64,000 bases of DNA from Odoribacter laneus YIT 12061 (GTDB taxonomy: Bacteria; Bacteroidota; Bacteroidia; Bacteroidales; Marinifilaceae). The stretch's first letter is position 1. Each line of letters begins with the position of its first letter. The stretch covers positions 71,005 to 135,004 of the forward strand of contig NZ_JH594597.1 in NCBI RefSeq assembly GCF_000243215.1, in the 5' to 3' direction. The notes below the pieces were generated by a model, which was given only the letters and a program-made list of their open reading frames with translations, did not search any database and was not told the DNA's origin. A program made the translations under genes and the position numbers. This document shows positions 54,051 to 63,119 of the stretch, piece by piece.

Positions 54051-56471
54051 ATGAAAGCTGTTTCCCGTTTTTTGCCATCGGTCGTTTTTTTCCTTTTAAT
54101 AGGTTTCTCTTCCTTTTCACAACCGAAAGGAAGCCTCAAGGGACGTGTTTACGATTTGAAAAACAACCAGGGAATCCCTTTTGCCAATGTCCAGGTATAT
54201 TCTTCTGCCCTCGGAACGGCTACCGACACAAAAGGTTATTTTGAAATAGACAGCATATCACCCGGATACATTCGGTTGGAAATAAGCTGTGTCGGTTACA
54301 AAACAATTTTATCAGAAGAATATATGGTTAACACTGCTTTTAAAAGAGAGGTAGAAATCGGGTTGGAAGAATTACCGGTCTCTTTGGAGCAAGTTACAGT
54401 AAAAGCAAGCCCTTACCGAAAAACGGCCGAATCTCCTCTATCTGTACAACGAATCGGTATTTCTGAAATTGAAAAGAACCCGGGCGGGAACCGGGATATT
54501 TCAAAAGTACTCCAATCCATGCCGGGAGTGCTTTCTTCTCCGGCTTTCCGAAACGATTTTATTGTCCGAGGCGGGGGGCCCTCCGAAAACCGGTTTTACT
54601 TGGACGACGTAGAGTTGCCCACTCTCAACCATTTTGCTACCCAAGGCGCCTCTGGCGGGGTAGTGAGTATTATAAATGTAGATTTTGTCAAAGAAGTCAA
54701 TTTTTATGCGGGAGCATTTCCCGCTTCCCGGGGAAATTTACTCAGTTCCCTACTCGATTTTCAACAAACAACCGGTAACCCGGACCGGGTCAAAGTCAGG
54801 GCTACCCTTGGAGCCACAGATTACGGTCTTTCTTTAGATGGTCCTCTCACTCCTACCACAACTTTCCTTTTATCGGCGCGGCGGAGTTATCTGAAAATGC
54901 TTTTCAGCTTTATCGGGCTTCCCTTTTTACCCGTATACAATGATTTCCAATTCAAAACGGCAACCCGGTTTAATCAAAAGAATGAATTTATTTTATTAGG
55001 TATTGGGGGATATGATATAAACCGGCTCAATAAAAAAATAAATCATCCGGATGACAATCAAGAATACATTCTGGGTTGGTTACCTGAAAGCCGGCAATGG
55101 AGTTATACTTTAGGGGCTGTTTACAAACAGTACGGAAACAGCTGGCAAAATCTCTGGGTAATCAGTCGCAGTGAGCTAAAAAATAAAGTGGAGAAATACA
55201 GCTTTAACGATAAAAAACTACCCAAATTAGTCGATTATAATTCCGGAGAAGCGGAAAATAAATTTCGTTTTGAACATAAACGGCAGATATCTTCTCATTT
55301 CCGGCTCACGGCAGGCGTTGGCATAGAATATGCCACCTACCGGAATTCTACGTTCCGGGTCCTCTACTACCAGAATCAATCTCAAAATATCGATTATAAC
55401 CGGCGATTAAATCTCTGGAAATGGTCCTTTTTCGGACAAGTTGTAAAAACATTCGGCGAGGAAAAATTCACCTTATCTTTCGGGCTCCGGGGAGATGCGA
55501 CTCATTATGCTGCATCTACTCAAAACATATTCCGGCAAATCTCTCCCCGTCTTTCTCTATCGTATGCTTTGCACCCCAAATGGTTTCTCCACTTCAATAC
55601 AGGAAGGTATTACCAACTCCCCTCCTACACGACAATGGGGTATGCGGATGAACAAGGGGAACTGATTAATAAAAGGCACAAATTAAGATACATCGGCTCT
55701 AACCATTATGTTGCGGGCATAGAATTCCGCCCCACCCCCCTTACCCGGATTACAGTAGAAGGTTTCTACAAAACATACGACCACTACCCTGTTTCCCTTC
55801 TCGACTCTGTTTGTCTGGCCAATAAAGGGACAGATTATGTAGCAGTGGGAGACGAACCGGTCAAACCGGTAGGAGAAGGAAGAAGCTACGGTATAGAATG
55901 TATGCTCCGCACTCAAGAATTTTACGGAATCATAGCTTCTGCAGCTTATACTTTCTACTATAGCGAGTTCAAAAAATTAGACCATAATTTACGTTCCTTA
56001 TCCACTTACATCCCCAGTAACTGGGACAATCGTCACATTTTTACCTTAACGGCCAGCCGCAAATTCAAGCAAAACTGGGACGTCGGTTTGAAATGGCGTT
56101 ATGTTGGGAAAGCGCCCTATACGCCCTGGGATATAGAAATGACCTCTTCTATTCCGGCCTGGGACGCCAAGCGGCAGCCTTATTACGACTTCAGCCGTTT
56201 TAATTCCGAAAGATTACCTGCCTTTCATCAATTGGATATGCGGGTAGACAAAAGTTTCTTTTTCCGGAAATGGTCTCTTATTCTATACGCAGACATTCAA
56301 AACATCTATCATTACAAATCCCAAGGTCCCCCTTTACTTGTGCCGGAAAAAGATAAGCAAGGGAACTACATAAAAAATCCGGACCGGGAAGGTTATTATC
56401 AAATGCGTTATATCAAAAATGAAATCGGAGGGACAATTCTGCCTTCTGTAGGGATTATCATCGATTTTTAA
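54051..56471 (+). CDS. TonB-dependent outer-membrane receptor with carboxypeptidase-like N-domain
   Basis: An 806-residue receptor with a signal peptide ending SSFSQ (residue 25). A carboxypeptidase-regulatory-like beta domain (about 28-110: LKGRVYDLKNNQGIPFANV) comes first, then the plug (about 125-240: VLQSMPGVLSSPAFRNDF, IVRGGGPSENRFYLDD) and a barrel ending in the C-terminal Phe. There is no SusD partner or sigma/anti-sigma pair nearby, so it is not a typical polysaccharide locus. The substrate is unknown; metal-chelate or vitamin uptake is possible. Confidence 0.9.
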   Translation: MKAVSRFLPSVVFFLLIGFSSFSQPKGSLKGRVYDLKNNQGIPFANVQVYSSALGTATDTKGYFEIDSISPGYIRLEISCVGYKTILSEEYMVNTAFKREVEIGLEELPVSLEQVTVKASPYRKTAESPLSVQRIGISEIEKNPGGNRDISKVLQSMPGVLSSPAFRNDFIVRGGGPSENRFYLDDVELPTLNHFATQGASGGVVSIINVDFVKEVNFYAGAFPASRGNLLSSLLDFQQTTGNPDRVKVRATLGATDYGLSLDGPLTPTTTFLLSARRSYLKMLFSFIGLPFLPVYNDFQFKTATRFNQKNEFILLGIGGYDINRLNKKINHPDDNQEYILGWLPESRQWSYTLGAVYKQYGNSWQNLWVISRSELKNKVEKYSFNDKKLPKLVDYNSGEAENKFRFEHKRQISSHFRLTAGVGIEYATYRNSTFRVLYYQNQSQNIDYNRRLNLWKWSFFGQVVKTFGEEKFTLSFGLRGDATHYAASTQNIFRQISPRLSLSYALHPKWFLHFNTGRYYQLPSYTTMGYADEQGELINKRHKLRYIGSNHYVAGIEFRPTPLTRITVEGFYKTYDHYPVSLLDSVCLANKGTDYVAVGDEPVKPVGEGRSYGIECMLRTQEFYGIIASAAYTFYYSEFKKLDHNLRSLSTYIPSNWDNRHIFTLTASRKFKQNWDVGLKWRYVGKAPYTPWDIEMTSSIPAWDAKRQPYYDFSRFNSERLPAFHQLDMRVDKSFFFRKWSLILYADIQNIYHYKSQGPPLLVPEKDKQGNYIKNPDREGYYQMRYIKNEIGGTILPSVGIIIDF

Positions 56472-56582
56472 GCACAAAATATTTCTCTTCCAGAAGTTCT
56501 TCAAACGCTTCGTTGTGAGGTTGAGGATTAATTCTTAATTTTACAACCGGATACAAACTTAATTAACTTATCTGTATACACT

Positions 56583-58847
56583 GTGGATTTTTTGCACGAA
56601 TTAAATGATAATCAAAGAGAAGCTGTTCTCCATACGGAAGGGCCGGCTTTAGTAATTGCCGGTGCAGGTTCCGGAAAAACCCGGGTATTGACCTACCGAA
56701 TTGCCCATCTTTTGAGCAAAGGAATTCCTGCTTATCATATTTTGGCTTTGACTTTTACAAACAAGGCGGCCCGGGAAATGCAAAAACGAATTTCCCAGTT
56801 GGTCGGTGCAGAAAATGCTTCTAATCTCTGGATGGGGACTTTCCACTCAATTTTTTCCAAAATACTTCGTTTCGAAGCCGATAAGTTAGGTTATACGTCC
56901 AATTTTACCATATACGACACTCAAGATTCTAAAAACCTGATAAAGGCGATTGTCAAAGATCTCAAACTGGACGATAAAGTTTACAAACCCAACGATGTAT
57001 TGGGCCGGATTTCCATGGCGAAAAACAATCTGATTGTCGCGCAGGCCTATGCCCAATCCTCGCGGATCACAAATGCGGATGCTGCTGCCCGCAAGCCTAT
57101 GATTGCAGAAATTTACAAGCATTACCAAATGCGGTGTAAACAAAGCGATACGATGGACTTTGACGATTTACTGCTACAAACGAATATTTTATTCCGTGAT
57201 TTTCCGGAAGTATTGGCCAAATATCAGCAGAAATTCCGATATATTCTGGTAGATGAATACCAAGATACCAATTATTCTCAATACCTCATTATTAAAAAGT
57301 TATCGGAAAGTCATCACAATATCTGCGTGGTGGGAGACGATGCACAGAGTATTTACTCTTTCCGGGGAGCCCGTATTGAAAATATATTGAATTTCCGGAA
57401 CGATTATCCGGATTTTAAAATCTTTAAACTGGAACAAAACTACCGTTCGACAACTACGATTGTCAATGCTGCCAACAGTATCATCAGTAAAAACAAAGAA
57501 CAAATCCCCAAACGCATTTTTTCTGAAAACGAAGAAGGGGAAAAGATAAAGGTCCTCCGCGCCCTTTCCGATAAAGAAGAAGGATTCCAAGTCACAAACG
57601 AAATATTTAAAATGGCCAATTATGAACAAGAAGAATACAGTGACTTTGCCATTCTCTACCGGACGAACGCCCAGTCCCGTATCCTGGAAGAAGCTTTGAG
57701 AAAACGCAATATTCCTTATAAAATATACGGTGGACAATCCTTTTATCAACGCAAAGAAATAAAAGATTTATTAGCTTATTTCCGCCTATCTGTCAATCAG
57801 AACGACGAAGAAGCTTTCAAAAGAATCATCAACTATCCCCGACGAGGAATCGGAGATACGACCATCGACAAGATCCGGGAGATTGCCCAGCAACACCGTG
57901 TCAGCATGTGGACAGTATTGTGTAATCTGGAAAAAGTAGCCGGTTCATTCAACAATTCCAGTCTTACGAAACTAAATAACTTCCGGCTTTTAATCGAAAA
58001 ATTTGCAGAAAGAAGTCAGGAAGAAAATGCTTATGATGTGGCCTGTACAATTGTTCAAAGTTCAGGAATTACAGACGATCTTTCCAATGACAGTACCCCG
58101 GAAGGTGTTTCCCGTAAAGAAAACATCCAGGAACTTTTAAATGCCATTAAGGATTTCAGTGAAACCGCTTATAAAGAAGGCTTTAGTGACAAACTGGCCA
58201 CATTTTTGGAAGGAGTAGCTTTATTGACAGATCAGGACACTGAAAAACCGGGCGACGACAACAAAGTTACCTTAATGACCATTCATGCAGCCAAAGGCCT
58301 GGAATTTCCCAACGTATTTATTACAGGCATCGAAGAAGAACTTTTCCCAGCCCAGCAATGTGCCAGCAATCCACAGGCATTGGAAGAGGAAAGGCGCCTC
58401 TTTTATGTCGCCTTGACACGGGCAGAAAAAAAAGTAGTGATGTCCTATGCCACCACCCGTTACCGCAACGGACAAATTATTTCTACCCGGCCTTCCCGCT
58501 TTATTGCAGAAATCGACCCCCACTTTCTGGATGGTTTTATTGCCCCCCGGCAAGAAACTTCTCCTTTCAATTTCAAAACTACTTCCCCTTTCCGGAAACC
58601 CGTTTCTGAAACATTGGCTCCGGTACACACTACTCCCCTTCCGGACATAGGCTCATCAAAACTCAAACCTATTGAGCCAAATTCCGTAATACCAGGTATG
58701 ATCCTTTTTCATCCTACCTTCGGAACAGGGAAAGTACTCTCGCTGGAAGGTCTCGGAGTGAATAAAAAAGCAAAAATGTTCTTCAATAAAGAAGGTACAA
58801 AAACTTTATTGTTAAAATTTGCAAAATTATTCATACAAGAAGATTAA
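56583..58847 (+). CDS. pcrA: UvrD/PcrA-type DNA helicase
   Basis: A 754-residue superfamily 1A helicase. Motif I is GAGSGKTRVLTYR (near residue 27), motif II is VDEYQDTN, motif III is VGDDAQSIYSFRGA, motif V is TIHAAKGLEFPNVF and motif VI is YVALTRAEK. The C-terminal domain (IPGMILFHPTFGTGKVLS) is the Tudor-like RNA-polymerase-binding part of PcrA/UvrD. It acts in excision repair and removal of stalled complexes. Translation starts at GTG (56583), where the family N-terminus DFLHELNDNQREAV begins. Confidence 0.94.
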   Translation: MDFLHELNDNQREAVLHTEGPALVIAGAGSGKTRVLTYRIAHLLSKGIPAYHILALTFTNKAAREMQKRISQLVGAENASNLWMGTFHSIFSKILRFEADKLGYTSNFTIYDTQDSKNLIKAIVKDLKLDDKVYKPNDVLGRISMAKNNLIVAQAYAQSSRITNADAAARKPMIAEIYKHYQMRCKQSDTMDFDDLLLQTNILFRDFPEVLAKYQQKFRYILVDEYQDTNYSQYLIIKKLSESHHNICVVGDDAQSIYSFRGARIENILNFRNDYPDFKIFKLEQNYRSTTTIVNAANSIISKNKEQIPKRIFSENEEGEKIKVLRALSDKEEGFQVTNEIFKMANYEQEEYSDFAILYRTNAQSRILEEALRKRNIPYKIYGGQSFYQRKEIKDLLAYFRLSVNQNDEEAFKRIINYPRRGIGDTTIDKIREIAQQHRVSMWTVLCNLEKVAGSFNNSSLTKLNNFRLLIEKFAERSQEENAYDVACTIVQSSGITDDLSNDSTPEGVSRKENIQELLNAIKDFSETAYKEGFSDKLATFLEGVALLTDQDTEKPGDDNKVTLMTIHAAKGLEFPNVFITGIEEELFPAQQCASNPQALEEERRLFYVALTRAEKKVVMSYATTRYRNGQIISTRPSRFIAEIDPHFLDGFIAPRQETSPFNFKTTSPFRKPVSETLAPVHTTPLPDIGSSKLKPIEPNSVIPGMILFHPTFGTGKVLSLEGLGVNKKAKMFFNKEGTKTLLLKFAKLFIQED

Positions 58848-58875
58848 TTATTATCGGATAATAAGTAAAAAAATT

Positions 58876-58883
58876 TATCTTTG
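58876..58883 (+). promoter_or_regulatory. Candidate -7 element for the DUF4290-folK transcript
   Basis: TATCTTTG matches TAnnTTTG, with an expected leader of about 140 bases. The -33 element is not clear. Confidence 0.4.
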
Positions 58884-59027
58884 TCGCACAATCCTGATAA
58901 AGATGCTCTCCGGCAAATATGACGAAACTTTCCCGGAGTTTTTCCGAAAAAAACACAAAAAATTGTAATGAGGCCCAAATATCTTCATCAAATATAAAAT
59001 TGAGTGGCTTTTAAATAATCCTTAAGA

Positions 59028-59699
59028 ATGGAATATAATACCCAAAAGAAAAAATTACTTCTTCCTGAATACGGCAGAAACATACAAAAAATGGTGGATC
59101 ACATCAGAACCATACAAGATAGAGAGGAGCGGAACAGGGCAGCCCGTACAGTCATCGACGTAATGGGTAATCTTTATCCTCATTTACGGGATGTTCCGGA
59201 TTTCAGGCATAAATTATGGGATCATTTGGCAATTATGTCGGAATTTCAATTAGATATAGATGCTCCTTATCCCTTACCTTCTCTGGAAAAAATCAATGAA
59301 AAGCCAGAAAAATTAAAGTACAATACAAATCATATCAAATTCAGACATTACGGAAAGCTCGTTGAAAAATTAATTGAAAAAATAAAAGAGACAGAAGATC
59401 TGGAACAAAAAAGAGCTTTAATTGTACTGACCGCTAATCACATGAAAAAATCCTTTCTTACCTGGAATAAGGATAGTGTAGAAGACGAACAAATTTACAA
59501 CGATATCAATACATACTACGGCAGTACGGTCATTTTACCGGAAGGTATGACCCTCTCTCATTCCAAGGACTTACTTCAAAAGAAGAGCAAACCCAGTTCC
59601 AACAAACCGATACTGAATAAAAACAACAATTCCAAAAACGCCAAGAGAGAGAACAACAATTCCAACAACAATCACTCCTATCATAAAAAACAGTATTAA
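59028..59699 (+). CDS. DUF4290 protein
   Basis: A 223-residue cytoplasmic protein found in Bacteroidetes. The conserved part (about 1-170) is helical: LPEYGRNIQKMVDH, VIDVMGNLYPHLRD, HKLWDHLAIMSEFQLDID. The tail (about 190-223) is low-complexity, Asn- and Lys-rich. No function is known. It lies 33 bases upstream of folK on the same strand. In related genomes it commonly adjoins murA, which here lies 1.8 kb away in the opposite direction, beyond folK and an IS element. Confidence 0.88.
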   Translation: MEYNTQKKKLLLPEYGRNIQKMVDHIRTIQDREERNRAARTVIDVMGNLYPHLRDVPDFRHKLWDHLAIMSEFQLDIDAPYPLPSLEKINEKPEKLKYNTNHIKFRHYGKLVEKLIEKIKETEDLEQKRALIVLTANHMKKSFLTWNKDSVEDEQIYNDINTYYGSTVILPEGMTLSHSKDLLQKKSKPSSNKPILNKNNNSKNAKRENNNSNNNHSYHKKQY

Positions 59700-59732
59700 A
59701 CGGATAAAATAGTATTTTATCCTCCGCTCTTT

Positions 59733-60221
59733 ATGGAAATCACAGTTATTCTCGGAAGTAATACCGGTCAGAAAAGGCAATGGATTGAAGAAGCCATACG
59801 CCGTTTAGTTGGTACAGCAGGACCTGTATTAAAGGCATCTTCCTATTACGAGACGGAGCCTTGGGGATTTAGCTGTGCAGAGACCTTTCTAAACCGTGTC
59901 GTTGTATTTAACAGCCGGCTGGATCCTGAAAATTTTCTGACAAAAGCCTTGGAAATAGAAAAACAATTAGGACGTGTCAGGCACTCAGGACAACAATACG
60001 AATCGCGGACCATTGACATTGACATTCTATTCTGCGATTCTCTTCTCATTCACACTCCTGAGCTCATCGTTCCCCATCCACGCTTAGCCGAACGTAATTT
60101 CGTACTTGTTCCCCTCAACGAAATCATGCCTCATTTTGAACATCCGCTTCTTCACCGGAAAATTTCAGAACTTTTGATTCAGAGTCCAGATAAACTAAGC
60201 GTCAAAAAAATAGAAATGTAA
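59733..60221 (+). CDS. folK: Hydroxymethyl-dihydropterin pyrophosphokinase (HPPK)
   Basis: A 162-residue folate-synthesis enzyme that transfers pyrophosphate from ATP to hydroxymethyl-dihydropterin. Signature blocks are LGSNTGQK at the start, TEPWG near residue 50, and RTIDIDILFCD with VPHPRLAERNFVLVPL. Length is typical. It follows the DUF4290 gene, and the IS30 element begins 34 bases after its stop. Confidence 0.94.
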   Translation: MEITVILGSNTGQKRQWIEEAIRRLVGTAGPVLKASSYYETEPWGFSCAETFLNRVVVFNSRLDPENFLTKALEIEKQLGRVRHSGQQYESRTIDIDILFCDSLLIHTPELIVPHPRLAERNFVLVPLNEIMPHFEHPLLHRKISELLIQSPDKLSVKKIEM

Positions 60222-60254
60222 AAAAACAGAAACATCCGGGTCGAAAAAGCTGAA

Positions 60255-61397
60255 TTCAACTTGCAAATGCAACAGAATTCTGATTAATAATTTGTTTAAA
60301 TATTTCGTTTGGCGTGAGGTATCCAAGTCTTTTACGAGGTCGATTATTGAGTTTATTTTCAATCCACTTAATCTGTTTGTTGGTTACTTCACTAAAGTCC
60401 TTACCCTTTGGGATATACTGCCTGATAAGCCCGTTGGTGTTTTCATTGGCACCACGTTCCCATGAGTGGTATGGTTTGCAAAAATAGAATTTTATTTCCA
60501 ATTTTTGCGCAATTTCCTCGTGCTTTGCAAACTCCTTTCCATTGTCAGCCGTAATTGTGTGTATTAAGTTTTTCACTTTCCGCAGTGCCCATACTGCAAT
60601 CTTAGCTACCGGGATGGCTTCTTTTCCCGACAACTTGCGTATCCAGACCCTGCTTGTTGCTCTGTCGTTAATGGTAAGAATGGCACCTTTGTGGTTCTTA
60701 CCAATAATTGTATCTATCTCTAAATCACCAAATCTCTCCTTCAGTTCCACTATCTCGGGACGCTCATCAATATCCACCCTGCCTGGGATAAATCCTCGCC
60801 CTGCATTTTTAGAACCACGTTTGGCATACCTGCGACCTTGTCTGCGAAGATATTTGTGCAGTTTGCCACCCCGCCGCTTATCCTCCCAAATCCAGCGATA
60901 TATCGTTTCGTGAGATACCATCGCAATTCCCTCCAAGCGGCTCCTGCCGACAATCTGCTCCGGGCTGAATCCTTTCTTCAACAGCTTTATTATCCGTTTT
61001 CTCATTGCCGGTGTAAGCACTTCCTTGCGATGTTTTTGCTGCTTGCGCCTGTCTGCTTTTCGCTGGGCAAGCTCCATGCTATAGCTACCACTTCGGGCGT
61101 CGCAATTGCGCTTTATCTCCCTGTAAACAGTGCTTTTATCTACTCCGATAGCTTCCGCTATTGCTTTTTTGCTCATCGGTATTTGCAACATCATAGAAAT
61201 TGCATACCTTTGTTCCTCGGTTATATGTTTGCTCATCTGCAACTTTTTTTTCTTTGGACGGACAATTAAAGCAAAGATAGCAAACTTTATCCATTCAGAG
61301 TGAGAGAAAGGGGGACATTGTCTCTCTTTCCTCTCTGAAAAATAAATGTTTTTATTGCTTATTATCCGCACCCAAAAAGTTGCATTTATAAGTTGAA
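60255..61397 (-). mobile_element. IS30-family insertion sequence (IS4351-like), about 1.14 kb
   Basis: Both ends carry imperfect terminal inverted repeats, TTCAACTT-nn-AAATGCAAC, matching at 17 of 19 positions (60255-60273 and 61379-61397). A single transposase gene fills the interior and its stop codon lies in the left repeat. No clear target duplication is visible. It lies between folK and murA and breaks no gene. Confidence 0.85.
60256..61236 (-). CDS. IS30-family transposase
   Basis: A 326-residue transposase. The N-terminal helix-turn-helix reads ITEEQRYAISMM and AIAEAIGVDKSTVYREIKRN. The DDE catalytic residues are visible in DTIIGKNHKGA, DNGKEFAKHE and GANENTNGLIRQY, with the IS30-type ending RPRKRLGYLTPNEIF. 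The start is the ATG at 61236; 45 in-frame residues upstream extend over the right end of the element and are unlikely. The gene looks intact, so it may be active. Confidence 0.93.
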   Translation of the reverse strand: MSKHITEEQRYAISMMLQIPMSKKAIAEAIGVDKSTVYREIKRNCDARSGSYSMELAQRKADRRKQQKHRKEVLTPAMRKRIIKLLKKGFSPEQIVGRSRLEGIAMVSHETIYRWIWEDKRRGGKLHKYLRRQGRRYAKRGSKNAGRGFIPGRVDIDERPEIVELKERFGDLEIDTIIGKNHKGAILTINDRATSRVWIRKLSGKEAIPVAKIAVWALRKVKNLIHTITADNGKEFAKHEEIAQKLEIKFYFCKPYHSWERGANENTNGLIRQYIPKGKDFSEVTNKQIKWIENKLNNRPRKRLGYLTPNEIFKQIINQNSVAFAS

Positions 61398-61466
61398 CTC
61401 AAGAAATTTAAATTCAGACGATTGAGTATCATCTCGCTTTTAAATCCGGAATACCCTCATTAAAAA

Positions 61467-62774
61467 TCACATATATCTTTTTATATCCGCTCCGATAGCA
61501 TTCAGTTTTACATCGATATTTTCATATCCCCGGTCGATCTGATCGATATTATGAATAGAGCTGACGCCTTTAGCCGACAAAGCAGCAATCAACAAGGCGA
61601 TTCCTGCCCGAATATCCGGAGAGGTCATTTTAGTTGCCCGTAACTGAGATTCGTGATTTTGTCCGATTACAGTAGCCCGGTGAGGGTCGCACAAAATAAT
61701 TTTTGCCCCCATATCAATCAATTTATCGACAAAAAATAAACGGCTTTCAAACATTTTCTGGTGGATTAACACACTTCCTTTCGCCTGAGTAGCTACCACT
61801 AAAAATACACTTAATAAATCAGGAGTCAGCCCAGGCCAGGGAGCATCTGACACCGTCAGAATAGAACCGTCGATAAAATCTTCAATCATATAATGTTCCT
61901 GACGGGGAATATAAAGATCGTCGTCCCGTTCTTCAACCCTTACCCCCAATTTCCGAAAAGCATCCGGGATAAGACCCAGTTGGCGGATATTGACATTCTT
62001 AATGGTTATCTCGGAACGGGTCATAGCAGCCAATCCGATATAACTACCCACTTCAATCATATCCGGCAGACAACGATGCCGGCAACCGTGCAATTTCTTT
62101 ACCCCTTCAATTGTCAATAAATTGGAAGCGATACCCGAAATCTTAGCTCCCATTGAATTCAACATCAGACAAAGTTGCTGAATATAAGGTTCGCAAGCGG
62201 CATTATAAATAGTTGTCACCCCTTCTGCCAAAACAGCGGCCATGATAATATTAGCGGTACCTGTAACAGAAGCTTCATCCAGCAACATATAATTCCCTTT
62301 CAGCTTAGTAGCAAAAGCTTTAAAACAACCGTTTAGAGCATCGTATTCGAACGTAGCTCCCAATCGTTCAAAACCCAGAAAATGAGTATCCAGGCGGCGA
62401 CGCCCGATCTTATCTCCTCCGGGTTTCGGAATAACTCCGCTTCCGTGTATAGCAAGCAGCGGCCCTAAAATCATAATTGATCCCCTTAAACTGACCGCTT
62501 TATTATAAAAATCTTCGGTCTCAAAATAACGGAAATCTATATCAGAAGCGCAAAAAGCAAATTCCCCACGAGCCAACCGCTCCACTTTTACACCCATTCC
62601 CTCTACTAACTCGATCAGTTTCAATACATCCAGAATCTCAGGCACATTCGTAATAATCACTTCTTCCTGGGTCAATAATGCCGCACAAATCACTTGTAAT
62701 GCCTCATTTTTAGCCCCTTGTGGGCAAAGTCCTCCCTTTAATCTTTTACCTCCGGTAATAACAAATCGGCTCAT
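61467..62774 (-). CDS. murA: UDP-N-acetylglucosamine 1-carboxyvinyltransferase with Asp in place of the active-site Cys
   Basis: A 435-residue enzyme for the first committed step of peptidoglycan synthesis, transferring enolpyruvate to UDP-GlcNAc. The opening is GGKRLKGGLCPQGAKNEALQ with the catalytic Lys-Asn. The mobile loop reads KPGGDKIGRRRLDTH: position 121 is Asp where the E. coli enzyme has Cys115, the residue alkylated by fosfomycin. Such Asp forms are active and insensitive to fosfomycin in other bacteria. The gene is divergent from sppA. Confidence 0.94.
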   Translation of the reverse strand: MSRFVITGGKRLKGGLCPQGAKNEALQVICAALLTQEEVIITNVPEILDVLKLIELVEGMGVKVERLARGEFAFCASDIDFRYFETEDFYNKAVSLRGSIMILGPLLAIHGSGVIPKPGGDKIGRRRLDTHFLGFERLGATFEYDALNGCFKAFATKLKGNYMLLDEASVTGTANIIMAAVLAEGVTTIYNAACEPYIQQLCLMLNSMGAKISGIASNLLTIEGVKKLHGCRHRCLPDMIEVGSYIGLAAMTRSEITIKNVNIRQLGLIPDAFRKLGVRVEERDDDLYIPRQEHYMIEDFIDGSILTVSDAPWPGLTPDLLSVFLVVATQAKGSVLIHQKMFESRLFFVDKLIDMGAKIILCDPHRATVIGQNHESQLRATKMTSPDIRAGIALLIAALSAKGVSSIHNIDQIDRGYENIDVKLNAIGADIKRYM

Positions 62775-62968
62775 TTTGCTAAATTGTTTATCAAATCCAT
62801 ATCTAAATCTATCCGGACATTCAATTGCTTCTTATTCCATTCACCATACTCTTCCTTGGGAAACTCTACTATCCGAACATCTGATTACACAACTATTGAA
62901 GATCCAATTCCTGTGCGTTGGTAAAGCTATTAAAAAACAAAGTAAAAACAAAAATACCTCCCTGTAAT

Positions 62969-63000
62969 ATTGTGTTAAATGAATTATATGGCTACTTTTG
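62969..63000 (+). promoter_or_regulatory. Bacteroidetes-type promoter of sppA
   Basis: ATTG (62969-62972), 20 bases, then TACTTTTG (62993-63000). The leader would be about 110 bases. The remainder of 62775-63119 shows nothing else of note. Confidence 0.7.
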
Positions 63001-63119
63001 CAAATAATGTGTTATTATTTTGTTCTTTGCACAGACAAAATATTCCATACACCTGAACTTTATACTTCTAAAAAACGAACAAGTTTATATTTAAATAGAT
63101 ATCACTAAAATAAATCTTT

